A stretch of 64,000 bases of DNA, from positions 558,001 to 622,000 of the forward strand of contig NZ_SNWA01000003.1 in assembly GCF_004361815.1 (NCBI RefSeq), in the 5' to 3' direction. Of the stretch, positions 42,392-50,183 are shown piece after piece. The stretch is from Paraburkholderia sp. BL10I2N1 (GTDB taxonomy: Bacteria > Pseudomonadota > Gammaproteobacteria > Burkholderiales > Burkholderiaceae). The position numbers and the translations under genes are program-made. Below the pieces are notes generated by a model. It was not told the DNA's origin and searched no databases. It was given only the letters and a program-made list of their open reading frames with translations. How positions within the stretch are numbered: the first letter of the stretch is position 1; the number at the start of each line of letters is the position of its first letter.

Positions 42392-43597
42392 TCAAAGTCC
42401 AAAGGCGAGCCGGGCGATAATGTTCTTCTGCACTTCCCGCGTGCCGCCGTAGATGGTCGAAGCACGCGCGATGAGATACCCCGTCGTGCGGCCTGCCACG
42501 TAGACGGGCCATGCGTCATGTGCGGACGGCTCGTCAAAGGGCCAGTCTCCGTGCTCCTGAAAGCGCATGCTGCGCGGACCGAGAGCGTCGATCTGCAGTT
42601 CCGTGACACGCTGCTGCATCTCCGAGCCACTGATCTTGAGCGCCGACACAACCGCATCGAGATCGCGTGTGTTCTTTTCTTCGGCGAGGATTCGCAATAC
42701 CGACCACTCAAGCGCCAGCAGATCCACTTCAACCGAAGCCAGCTTGCGGGCAAAGTCCGGAGTATCGATCAGACGAACGCCATCCACCCTCTCCTGCTCG
42801 GCAATGCTTTTTGCGCGCTGCAATTCGCGCTTGTTGAAATACAGGAAGGCACTCGTCGTCCGCTCCTTTTCGAGCAGATATTTGGCGTATGTCCAGCCCA
42901 TGCCAGCTTCACCGACGAGGTGCGTGCGCGGCACGCGGACATTCTCGAGAAAGACTTCGTTCAGCCCCGTTCCGCCTTCGATTGAAACGATCGGGCGCAC
43001 CGTGATTCCCGGCGTGTCCATCTTGACGAGCAGAAACGAGATGCCACGCTGGGGCTTGACCGTCGTGTCCGTCTTGACGAGGAAAAATCCCCACTCGGCA
43101 ATCGTGGCGTCGCTGGTCCAGATCTTCTGACCGTTGATCACGTATTCGTCGCCGTCGAGTACCGCCGTCGTCCTGAGACCCGCGAGGTCCGAACCCGCAT
43201 TCGGCTCGGAAAAGCCCTGACACCAGAATTCCTCTCCGGAGAGAATCGCTGGCAGAAAGCGCTTTTTCTGCCAATCCGAACCGAACGCGATGATCACGGG
43301 TGCAACCATATGCACGGCTTGCCAGCCGTAATCCATCGCGTCCGCGTTGTACAGCTCTTCCATGAAAATATGCTTGCGAAACGCAGTCCATCCCGTTCCG
43401 CCATGCTCCACTGGCCAATGCGGCGCGCCCCAACCGCGCTGATGCAAAATGCGCTGCCACGCGCGGATGTCTTCCTTCAACGGTGGGTGCGCACCAATCG
43501 TCCAGCGATGCGAGATCGCTGGGGGCAACTGCTCCTTGAAGAACTTTCTGACTTCCTGACGAAACGCTTCGTCTTCCGGGCTGTACGCGAAATGCAT
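42392..43597 (-). CDS. acyl-CoA dehydrogenase, subunit B of a pair
   Basis: A 401-residue acyl-CoA dehydrogenase with an intact FAD/substrate motif CQGFSEPNAGSDLAGLRTTA, IKIWTSDA-type middle region (GQKIWTSDATIAEWG) and the C-terminal IYGGTREVQKNIIARLAFGL. The N-terminal FRQEVRKFFKEQLPP is typical of FadE proteins that act on bulky or branched acyl-CoAs. Together with the adjacent 374-residue paralogue it probably forms a heterotetramer; that architecture is known from sterol catabolism and is inferred here from the two-base spacing and unequal motifs. Confidence 0.92.
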   Translation of the reverse strand: MHFAYSPEDEAFRQEVRKFFKEQLPPAISHRWTIGAHPPLKEDIRAWQRILHQRGWGAPHWPVEHGGTGWTAFRKHIFMEELYNADAMDYGWQAVHMVAPVIIAFGSDWQKKRFLPAILSGEEFWCQGFSEPNAGSDLAGLRTTAVLDGDEYVINGQKIWTSDATIAEWGFFLVKTDTTVKPQRGISFLLVKMDTPGITVRPIVSIEGGTGLNEVFLENVRVPRTHLVGEAGMGWTYAKYLLEKERTTSAFLYFNKRELQRAKSIAEQERVDGVRLIDTPDFARKLASVEVDLLALEWSVLRILAEEKNTRDLDAVVSALKISGSEMQQRVTELQIDALGPRSMRFQEHGDWPFDEPSAHDAWPVYVAGRTTGYLIARASTIYGGTREVQKNIIARLAFGL

Positions 43598-43693
43598 GCC
43601 TGACTCCTCCCGCTATTTCCCCGCTCGCAAGGTCCTGCCATGGCTCGCTGTGTCTCCGGTCCACAGCCGCTTGCGTCGGGTTCTGTAATTGGC

Positions 43694-44473
43694 CTAACGT
43701 CCCCTGAACGAAGGCGCCCGCTTTTCCCGCGCAGCGAGTCGTCCTTCGGCGGCATCTTCGGAATTCACTGCTAGCGCAACGGAATTCAGTTCCTGGACAA
43801 GAAACTCTTCCATGCTGCCCGCGTTCAAACGGAACAGTTGCTTGGTCAGTCCGATCGAGAAGGTCGGCATCGCAGCCAGTTCGGCGCCCAACTCCTCAGC
43901 GGCTTCCATGAGCCTGGCATCCTCGACGACGCGACTTGCGAGGCCGCACTCAAACGCCTCCTGCCCGGTCAGCTTGCGATTGAGATACATGATCTCCTTC
44001 GCGCGGAACTCGCCGCAGTGACGCGCAAGAAGATGCACCATTCCGCCCTCCGGCAACGTCGCACGCATCAGGAACGCCGGAATGAACTGGGCTGTGTCCG
44101 ACACCAGCAGCATATCGGCGCAGAGCGCATAGCTCCATGCAATACCCACCGCCACGCCTCGTACCGCCGCGACCACGGGTTTGTTGAGGTTGTAGAGCTT
44201 CAGCGCAATCTGCTGATAGACGGCCATCGACTGGCGCGCATGCGACACGCTCATCCGCGGCGGTGCTGCGCCGCTGCCCTTGATATCAGCGCCCGCGCAA
44301 AAGGCTCGTCCTGCGCCCGTCAGGATGACTGCGCGGATTTCCGGATCGCGCTCGATGCGATCGAGATGTTCGATCAGCATGGCCAGCATGTCAGGCGTCA
44401 ATGCATTGAGCTTCTCGGGACGGTTCAGGCCCAGCGTGGCGACCGTGCCCTTCAATGAAAGTTCGACATCCAT
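43694..44473 (-). CDS. enoyl-CoA hydratase/isomerase family protein
   Basis: A 259-residue crotonase. GRAFCAGADIKGSG and GVAVGIAWSYALCADMLL form the oxyanion hole; the usual GGGCE is replaced by GIAWS, so the first glutamate is absent, and ATLPEGGMVHLLARHCG supplies the second region. That pattern suggests an isomerase, hydrolase or other non-hydratase reaction. End: REKRAPSFRGR. No clear ribosome-binding site. In the large minus operon, upstream of the dehydrogenase pair. Confidence 0.88.
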   Translation of the reverse strand: MDVELSLKGTVATLGLNRPEKLNALTPDMLAMLIEHLDRIERDPEIRAVILTGAGRAFCAGADIKGSGAAPPRMSVSHARQSMAVYQQIALKLYNLNKPVVAAVRGVAVGIAWSYALCADMLLVSDTAQFIPAFLMRATLPEGGMVHLLARHCGEFRAKEIMYLNRKLTGQEAFECGLASRVVEDARLMEAAEELGAELAAMPTFSIGLTKQLFRLNAGSMEEFLVQELNSVALAVNSEDAAEGRLAAREKRAPSFRGR

Positions 44474-44536
44474 GATTGCGGTTTTTCAGTGAGTCAGTCG
44501 GATGGTTCGGATGGGGCCGCATGACGAGCGGCCGCC

Positions 44537-45430
44537 TCATTCACCGCGCGCATGCAGCTTGATCATGCCGTCCCCGAAAGGCTCATCACGACGCTTGAGC
44601 GCTTCCTTCAGACCATTGGCTTCCATATCCGCCTTGAACTGCGCGCGGCGCGGCCCCTGGCTCTGATGCGCGCGAGCATCGTTCTCGACCGCGAGGCGCT
44701 GCAGCGTACGTGCGCCCGCCAGTTCAAGACCGAGATTCACGATCCGTTTGTTGGCCGACAGCAGATCGGCGTCGACAAAGGACAGCCGGCGTGCCAGTTC
44801 CGCTACTTCGGCGTCGAGTTCGCTGGCCGGAACAGCGTCCATCACGAGACCGATTTTCGCGGCATCGCGGCCCGTCAACGAATCGCCTGAGAGCAACAGG
44901 CGTTTCGCCCACTGCGGACCGACGTGATAGAACCACATGTGCGCCGGCGGCGAGCCGTTGGCACGCGTCGCCGGAAAGCCGATCCGCGCGTTGTCCGCCG
45001 CAAGCACCATGTCGCAGGCCAGCGCCAGATCAGTGCCGCCCGCGAGGCAGTTGCCATGCACCTGCGCGATAATCGGCTTGTGGATCTCGGCCATCAGGTT
45101 GACGGTTTCGGCCTGCCGCTCCATCGACCAGCAGTCGTCATCGAAGCTGCGTACCGTGCCGCGATAGTCACCCGGATCGATCTGCTCCGCCGCCCGGTCC
45201 GAATACGTCGTGACGAGGTCATAACCGGCGCAGAAGTCCTTGCCGGCTCCGCACAATACGATCACGTTAACTGATTTCAGATCGTCCGCCTCGAGCAGCG
45301 CCTCTTTCAGTTCCCGCAACAGGACACCGTTAATCGCATTCCGCTTGTCCGGGCGATTCAGCGTGATTCGCGCAACACGCTCGGCCACGTCGAATTGAAC
45401 GCATTCCGTACTTTCGAGCCATTTGCCCAT
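44537..45430 (-). CDS. enoyl-CoA hydratase/isomerase family protein
   Basis: A 297-residue crotonase with a long C-terminal tail. GKDFCAGYDLVTTY and HGNCLAGGTDLALACDMVLA are the oxyanion segments; the second glutamate region reads FPATRANGSPPAHMWFYHVG, without the usual Glu. The family (CAGYDL, TDLALACD, ARIGFPATR) includes hydratases found in sterol and aromatic CoA clusters. The tail SQGPRRAQFKADMEANGLKEALKRRDEPFGD is helical and replaces the usual FxEKRxPxFxGR. It lies 44 bases after the acyl-CoA synthetase. Confidence 0.87.
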   Translation of the reverse strand: MGKWLESTECVQFDVAERVARITLNRPDKRNAINGVLLRELKEALLEADDLKSVNVIVLCGAGKDFCAGYDLVTTYSDRAAEQIDPGDYRGTVRSFDDDCWSMERQAETVNLMAEIHKPIIAQVHGNCLAGGTDLALACDMVLAADNARIGFPATRANGSPPAHMWFYHVGPQWAKRLLLSGDSLTGRDAAKIGLVMDAVPASELDAEVAELARRLSFVDADLLSANKRIVNLGLELAGARTLQRLAVENDARAHQSQGPRRAQFKADMEANGLKEALKRRDEPFGDGMIKLHARGE

Positions 45431-45474
45431 GATTCACTCTCATTCGAAGAAGGCGGCGTGGCCGCCACGCGTTC

Positions 45475-47007
45475 TCAGCTGCCGAACCGCTGACGCAACA
45501 CGACCTTGCTGATCTTTCCGGTGGGCAGACGTGGGAGTTCGTCGACGAACTCGATGGACTTTGGACATTTGTAGCTGGCGATCAACTCGCGGCAAAACGC
45601 AATCAGGTCGGTCTCCTGCGCCATTTCGCCGGCGCGCAGCACGACAATCGCCTTCACGCATTCGCCCCATTTCTCGTGCGGCACCCCGATTGCTGCCGCA
45701 TCGATCACGGCAGGATGCTGAAGCAACGCCTCTTCGACTTCGCGGCTATAGATGTTTTCGCCGCCCGAGATGATCATGTCCTTCTTGCGGTCCACCAGGA
45801 ACACATAGCCGTGGCTGTCCTGATAGCCCATGTCGCCGCTGCGATACCAGCCGTCGCGCAACGCTTCGACCGTCGCCACGCTGTTGTTCCAGTAGCCCGT
45901 CAGCTGGGTCGCGGAGCGCAGCCACACTTCGCCCGTCTGGCCCTGCGGAAGGTCGATGCCGTTATCGTCGACGATGCGCAATTCAATGCCCGGGCACGGA
46001 TGGCCAACCGAAGCCAGACGCCGGATCTCTTCAGGGGTGCCATGCGGCCGCACTTCATGTGCGGGCAGCCAGCAGGCATTGCTTTCGGTCATGCCGTACT
46101 GGACCGCGAATACCGGGCCAAGCACCTCGATGCCGCGCTGGAGCAGCGGCACAGGCACAGGTGCGGCCGCCGTCGTAATGTTCTCGATACTCGACAGATC
46201 GTACGATCGCAATTCGGGCACATCGAGCAACGCCTGCAGCATCGCGGAGACAAGGAACGTGAACGTGATGCGCTCGGCCTGGATGGTGTCGAGCATCGCC
46301 TTCGGTTCGAAGCCGCGGTGCAGTACGGTCGTGCCGCCCACCCATGCAACCGCGTTCACATAACCGATGCCACCCACATGAAACGCCGGCGTGGTCTGCA
46401 ACACCCGAGAGTGCCCGGTGAATTCGGTGACAAGCGCGCAGCTATCGGCGGTCGCGCACATCGCGCGATGCGTGCGCACCACGCCCTTCGGGCGCCCGGT
46501 CGTGCCGCTGGTGTAGATCAGGTACGCGAAGTCGTCGGGCTGCGAGCGGATGGGCGGCCCGTCAGCTGATCCGGTCTCCATGACGGATTCGAATGACATC
46601 GCCCACGACGGCGCGTCACCGATGCAGATGTACCGTTCGATGTCCGGCATCTGCGGGCGCAGACTGTCCACCAGGGCGGCATACTGTGCCTCGAAGACGA
46701 GCGCCTTCGGCGCGACGTCCTTCAGGATGTACGAGATTTCGGCGGGCGCGAGCCGGAAGTTGACCGTGGCGAGCAGAAAGCCGGCCCATTCGCAGGCGCG
46801 GTAGGTCTCGTAGTATTCGGCGCAATTCATCGCCAGCACCGCAACCCGGTCCTGGCGGCGCAAACCCTGCCGATACAGCGCATCCGAAAAGCGGCGGGCG
46901 CGCACCGCCATCTCGCCGTGAGTCACACGCCGGTTGCCAAAAACCAGCGCTTCCCGGTCCGTATAGAAGCGGGCGTTGCGCTCTATCATCTCCCCAAGCG
47001 TTTTCAT
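45475..47007 (-). CDS. acyl-CoA synthetase (AMP-forming, ANL superfamily)
   Basis: A 510-residue AMP-dependent ligase that activates a carboxylic acid to its CoA thioester. Motifs: P-loop YTSGTTGRPKGV, A5 region VQYGMTES, the SGDMGYQD aspartate, and the C-terminal PTGKISKVVLRQR lysine. DRKKDMIISGGENIYSREVE is the hinge. Start ATG 47007 has AGGAT ahead; in-frame codons upstream overlap the E2 gene. It lies 35 bases after E2 in the large operon and probably activates the acid product of ring oxidation. Confidence 0.93.
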   Translation of the reverse strand: MKTLGEMIERNARFYTDREALVFGNRRVTHGEMAVRARRFSDALYRQGLRRQDRVAVLAMNCAEYYETYRACEWAGFLLATVNFRLAPAEISYILKDVAPKALVFEAQYAALVDSLRPQMPDIERYICIGDAPSWAMSFESVMETGSADGPPIRSQPDDFAYLIYTSGTTGRPKGVVRTHRAMCATADSCALVTEFTGHSRVLQTTPAFHVGGIGYVNAVAWVGGTTVLHRGFEPKAMLDTIQAERITFTFLVSAMLQALLDVPELRSYDLSSIENITTAAAPVPVPLLQRGIEVLGPVFAVQYGMTESNACWLPAHEVRPHGTPEEIRRLASVGHPCPGIELRIVDDNGIDLPQGQTGEVWLRSATQLTGYWNNSVATVEALRDGWYRSGDMGYQDSHGYVFLVDRKKDMIISGGENIYSREVEEALLQHPAVIDAAAIGVPHEKWGECVKAIVVLRAGEMAQETDLIAFCRELIASYKCPKSIEFVDELPRLPTGKISKVVLRQRFGS

Positions 47008-47042
47008 CTCGATCCTGTCGTTGTGTGTCTGCTGCCTGGGCG

Positions 47043-47858
47043 TCAGGCTGCGAGTGCCTGCGGATCTGCGAGCATCGTGGCAATGCAGGCCGTAAAGCGA
47101 GCTGCGTCCGCTCCGTTGATCACGCGGTGGTCGTAGCTCAGCGACAGCGGCAGCATCTTGCGCCAATCCACTCCACCGTCAGCCGAGGGCTGCGGCGTCA
47201 GCCGGGTTTTCGTCGCCCCGAGAATGGCGACTTCAGGGGCGTTGATGATCGGCGTGAAACCCGTGCCCCCGAATCCTCCCAGCGAACTGATCGAGAAGCA
47301 GCCGCCCGACATTTCCGCCATCGAAAGGCCTTTCTCACGCGCCTTCTGCGACACCGCCGCGAGTTCCACCGCCAGCTGCACGACGCTCTTTTTGTCGCAA
47401 TCGCGTAGTACGGGCACTAGCAGGCCAAAGCGCGTGTCTACCGCCACCCCAATGTGAAAGTACTTCTTCAGCACGAGGTTCTTGCCGTCGCCGTCAAGCG
47501 ATGCGTTGAATTGCGGAAATGCCTGCAACGCACGCACCACTGCCTTGATGAGAAACACCAGCGGCGTCAGCTTCACCGAAGGTCCCGCTTCGTTATACGC
47601 CTTGCGGAAAGCCTCAAGGGTCGTAATATCGGCGTCGTCCTGATGCGTTACATGCGGAATCGCCAGCCAGTTTCGCGACAGGAATGCCCCCGTCAACTTC
47701 TGTATGCGGGAAACCGGCGTAACCTCGACTTCTCCAAACTCGGCGAAGTCGATCTGCGGCCACGGCGGCAGATTCGCGCCGATCCCGGCTGGCGCTGAAC
47801 CTGGTACAGCGGCAGGCGCAGTTGTGGGTACTGGGGATGAGATGGATTCGACACTCAT
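47043..47858 (-). CDS. 2-oxoacid dehydrogenase E2 catalytic domain (lipoyl-less)
   Basis: A 271-residue acyltransferase core of a 2-oxoacid dehydrogenase complex. The catalytic SYDHRVINGADAARF and the IPHVTHQDDADIT strand are clear. The usual N-terminal lipoyl domain is absent and replaced by a Pro/Ala-rich stretch of about 30 residues; a free lipoyl domain is encoded just upstream. No clear peripheral-subunit-binding domain is seen. ATG 47858 has GAGGCG ahead; a TTG nine codons upstream is possible. With E1 alpha, E1 beta and lipoyl genes it forms an acoin-type or branched-chain-type complex, but no E3 is encoded in the window. Confidence 0.9.
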   Translation of the reverse strand: MSVESISSPVPTTAPAAVPGSAPAGIGANLPPWPQIDFAEFGEVEVTPVSRIQKLTGAFLSRNWLAIPHVTHQDDADITTLEAFRKAYNEAGPSVKLTPLVFLIKAVVRALQAFPQFNASLDGDGKNLVLKKYFHIGVAVDTRFGLLVPVLRDCDKKSVVQLAVELAAVSQKAREKGLSMAEMSGGCFSISSLGGFGGTGFTPIINAPEVAILGATKTRLTPQPSADGGVDWRKMLPLSLSYDHRVINGADAARFTACIATMLADPQALAA

Positions 47859-47909
47859 GACGGACGCCTCGCTAGACTGCTTCAACCAACCTGAATGACG
47901 GGCAATGGC

Positions 47910-48140
47910 TCAGATGATCTCCGCCAGCACCGTGCCAACCGGATACACCTCGCCTACCTGAGCGACGATCCGCAGCGTTCCCGACGCCGGCGACTCGACT
48001 TCCTGCACCGACTTGTCACTCTCCAGCGCATAGAGCGCCTGGCCCTCTGTGACTGTCTCGCCATCCGCCAGCAGCCATTCGGTCAGCGTGCCTTCGTTCA
48101 TTGAGAAGCCCAGCTTCGGAAGCAAGACCTGTGTGGACAT
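47910..48140 (-). CDS. free-standing lipoyl (biotinyl-lipoyl attachment) domain protein
   Basis: Only 76 residues: a complete lipoyl domain (PKLGFSMNEGTLTEWLLADGE, then ALESDKSVQEVESPASG) with the lipoylated lysine at 43. It would swing between the E1, E2 and E3 active sites as a separate protein. Encoded between E1 beta (17 bases) and the E2 core (51 bases). Free-standing lipoyl domains are uncommon outside the glycine-cleavage H protein, so the complex is probably split. Confidence 0.9.
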   Translation of the reverse strand: MSTQVLLPKLGFSMNEGTLTEWLLADGETVTEGQALYALESDKSVQEVESPASGTLRIVAQVGEVYPVGTVLAEII

Positions 48141-48157
48141 AAATGTTCTCTTTAAGT

Positions 48158-49183
48158 TTAGGAAAACTGGGAGGAGGCTCGCGACCCTGCGTCATCCAGC
48201 GTCGCGCGAATTGCTGCCTCGATCTGTGCGGCCCCGGGCACGAAGGCGTCTTCAAGCGGCTTCGAGAACGGCACCGGGCAAAACTGTGAGCCGACTCGCT
48301 GCACGGGCGCCTTGAGTTCACGAAACAGCGATTCATAGATACGCGACGCGATTTCCGCGCCCACACCAAATGGCTTCACCGCCTCGTGCACGACAACGGC
48401 GCGGCCCGTTTTAGCCACGGATGTCAGGATCGTTTCCGTGTCGAGCGGCGAAATCGTGCGCAAATCGACCACCTCGCATGAGATGCCGGCTGTGCCAAGC
48501 TTTTCCGCCACCGCCATCACGTCGTGCACGCGGCGGCTATAGCTGATGGCCGTCACGTCTGTGCCGCTGCGCACCACGTTGGCCTTGCCGAGCGGAATCC
48601 GCACGCCGCGCTCGGGAGCCTTGCCCGGGTTCCAGTAGCTCGGCATGTTCTCGATGAAGAGGCACGGATCATCATCTTCGATGCAGGAAAGCATCAGGCC
48701 GTAGGCATCGGCGGGCGTGGACGGCGCAACCACCTTGATGCCCGCGACATGCGCGAACCACGCTTCCAGATAGTCGGCGTGCTGGCCGCCGGTGCCGAAC
48801 CCTGCACCGGTCATCGTGCGAATCACGAGCGGCACATGCGTCTGGCCACCCGACATGAAGCGCAACTTCGCGGCGTGGTTGACGATCATGTCCATTGCAA
48901 CCGTCGTAAAGTTCATCAGCATGATCTCGGCCACCGGGCGCATGCCGACAATCGACGCGCCTATCGCCGCACCGATGATGGCCTGCTCCGAAATGGGCGT
49001 CGACCGGACGCGCGAAGTGCCATATTTCGTCGACAGACCTTTGGTCACACCAACAATGCCGCCTTCCTGCCCGTCGGCCACGTCCTCGCCGAGTACGATG
49101 ACATTGACATCGGCGGCCATCGCATCGTCAAGCGCAAGATTGACGGCCTGAATCGTATTGATGTCAGTCTGCATCTGGTTCAT
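48158..49183 (-). CDS. 2-oxoacid dehydrogenase E1 component, beta subunit
   Basis: A 341-residue transketolase-like E1 beta. VLGEDVADGQEGGIVGVTKGL, TPISEQAIIGAAIGASIVGMRPVAEIMLMNF and TGAGFGTGGQHADYLEAWFAHVAGIKVV are standard; VVHEAVKPFGVGAEIA is the C-terminal signature. It overlaps E1 alpha by four bases (ATGA). Acetoin and branched-chain complexes are the closest functional models; the substrate here is unproven. Confidence 0.93.
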   Translation of the reverse strand: MNQMQTDINTIQAVNLALDDAMAADVNVIVLGEDVADGQEGGIVGVTKGLSTKYGTSRVRSTPISEQAIIGAAIGASIVGMRPVAEIMLMNFTTVAMDMIVNHAAKLRFMSGGQTHVPLVIRTMTGAGFGTGGQHADYLEAWFAHVAGIKVVAPSTPADAYGLMLSCIEDDDPCLFIENMPSYWNPGKAPERGVRIPLGKANVVRSGTDVTAISYSRRVHDVMAVAEKLGTAGISCEVVDLRTISPLDTETILTSVAKTGRAVVVHEAVKPFGVGAEIASRIYESLFRELKAPVQRVGSQFCPVPFSKPLEDAFVPGAAQIEAAIRATLDDAGSRASSQFS

Positions 49184-50166
49184 GCAAGCACCTCGTCTTT
49201 AAAGATGTCGCGCCGCAGTTCGGCGACGTCCGGATAGTCGCTCGCCAGTGCAAACTCGACGGCCGCGTCAATTTCCGCGTCGTGGGCGGCTTCCATCTCA
49301 GCCAGTTGCGCTTCGGTAGCATGCTTTGCTGCGATCAGCCATGCGCGGAAGAGCGGCACCGGATCCTTTGCCACCCACGCCGCCTTTTCGTGCTGGTCCA
49401 TATACGCATCCGGGTCGCCGAACACATGGCCGTGAAAACGGAACGTGTTGGCTTCGATCAACGTCGGGCCGCCACCTTCGCGAGCCCTCTCGATAGCCTC
49501 GCGCGCCACTCGGTGCATCGCGATCGGGTCGTTGCCGTCGACGGTGATGCCGGGCATCTGATACGCCACGGCACGCTGGGCAATGTTCGGCACGGACGTA
49601 CCGTAAGCGTATTTCGTATGTTCGGCATAGCCGTTGTTCTGACAGACGAAAACAACCGGCAGCTTCCAGACCGACGCCATGTTCAGCGACTCATGGAACG
49701 CGCCGATGTTGGCCGCGCCATCGCCGAAATAGGCGACCGCCACGCGCGATTCCCCACGAATCTGCGCGGCCAGCGCAAGACCATTCGCGATGGGCATCGA
49801 GCTGCCGACAATCCCGGTTGTAACCATCACGCCGGAAGCCGGGTGGGTGACGTGCATCGGGCCGCCCTTGCCCTTGCAGGTGCCGGTGACGCGTCCTCCC
49901 AGTTCGGCCCAGAGATCCTTGAGCGGCACACCTTTGGCGATCATGTCGTGCACGCCGCGATAGATCGTGCAGATGTAATCGTCGTCGGTCAGACAGACGG
50001 ACACTGCCGACGGAATCGCCTCCTGGCCGCGCGGCGAGTAGTACGGCATGACCAGCTTGCCGGATTTGATGACTGAGCGGAAACGCTCGTCGTTCTGCTT
50101 GATCAGCGTCATGCGCCGATAGATATCGACCAGTACTTCACTGCTGGGCGGCTGATGGACTTTCAT
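49180..50166 (-). CDS. 2-oxoacid dehydrogenase E1 component, alpha subunit
   Basis: A 328-residue thiamine-diphosphate E1 alpha. The ThDP motif is GDGAANIGAFHESLNMASVWKLPVVFVCQNN (two conserved blocks), with GTCKGKGGPMHVTHP in the middle. ATG 50166 has AAGGAGA seven bases ahead; a GTG at 50187 is less likely. It resembles acetoin dehydrogenase AcoA as much as branched-chain E1 alpha. It lies 17 bases after the KstD-like gene. Confidence 0.93.
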   Translation of the reverse strand: MKVHQPPSSEVLVDIYRRMTLIKQNDERFRSVIKSGKLVMPYYSPRGQEAIPSAVSVCLTDDDYICTIYRGVHDMIAKGVPLKDLWAELGGRVTGTCKGKGGPMHVTHPASGVMVTTGIVGSSMPIANGLALAAQIRGESRVAVAYFGDGAANIGAFHESLNMASVWKLPVVFVCQNNGYAEHTKYAYGTSVPNIAQRAVAYQMPGITVDGNDPIAMHRVAREAIERAREGGGPTLIEANTFRFHGHVFGDPDAYMDQHEKAAWVAKDPVPLFRAWLIAAKHATEAQLAEMEAAHDAEIDAAVEFALASDYPDVAELRRDIFKDEVLA

Positions 50167-50183
50167 GCGAAGGTCTCCTTCGA

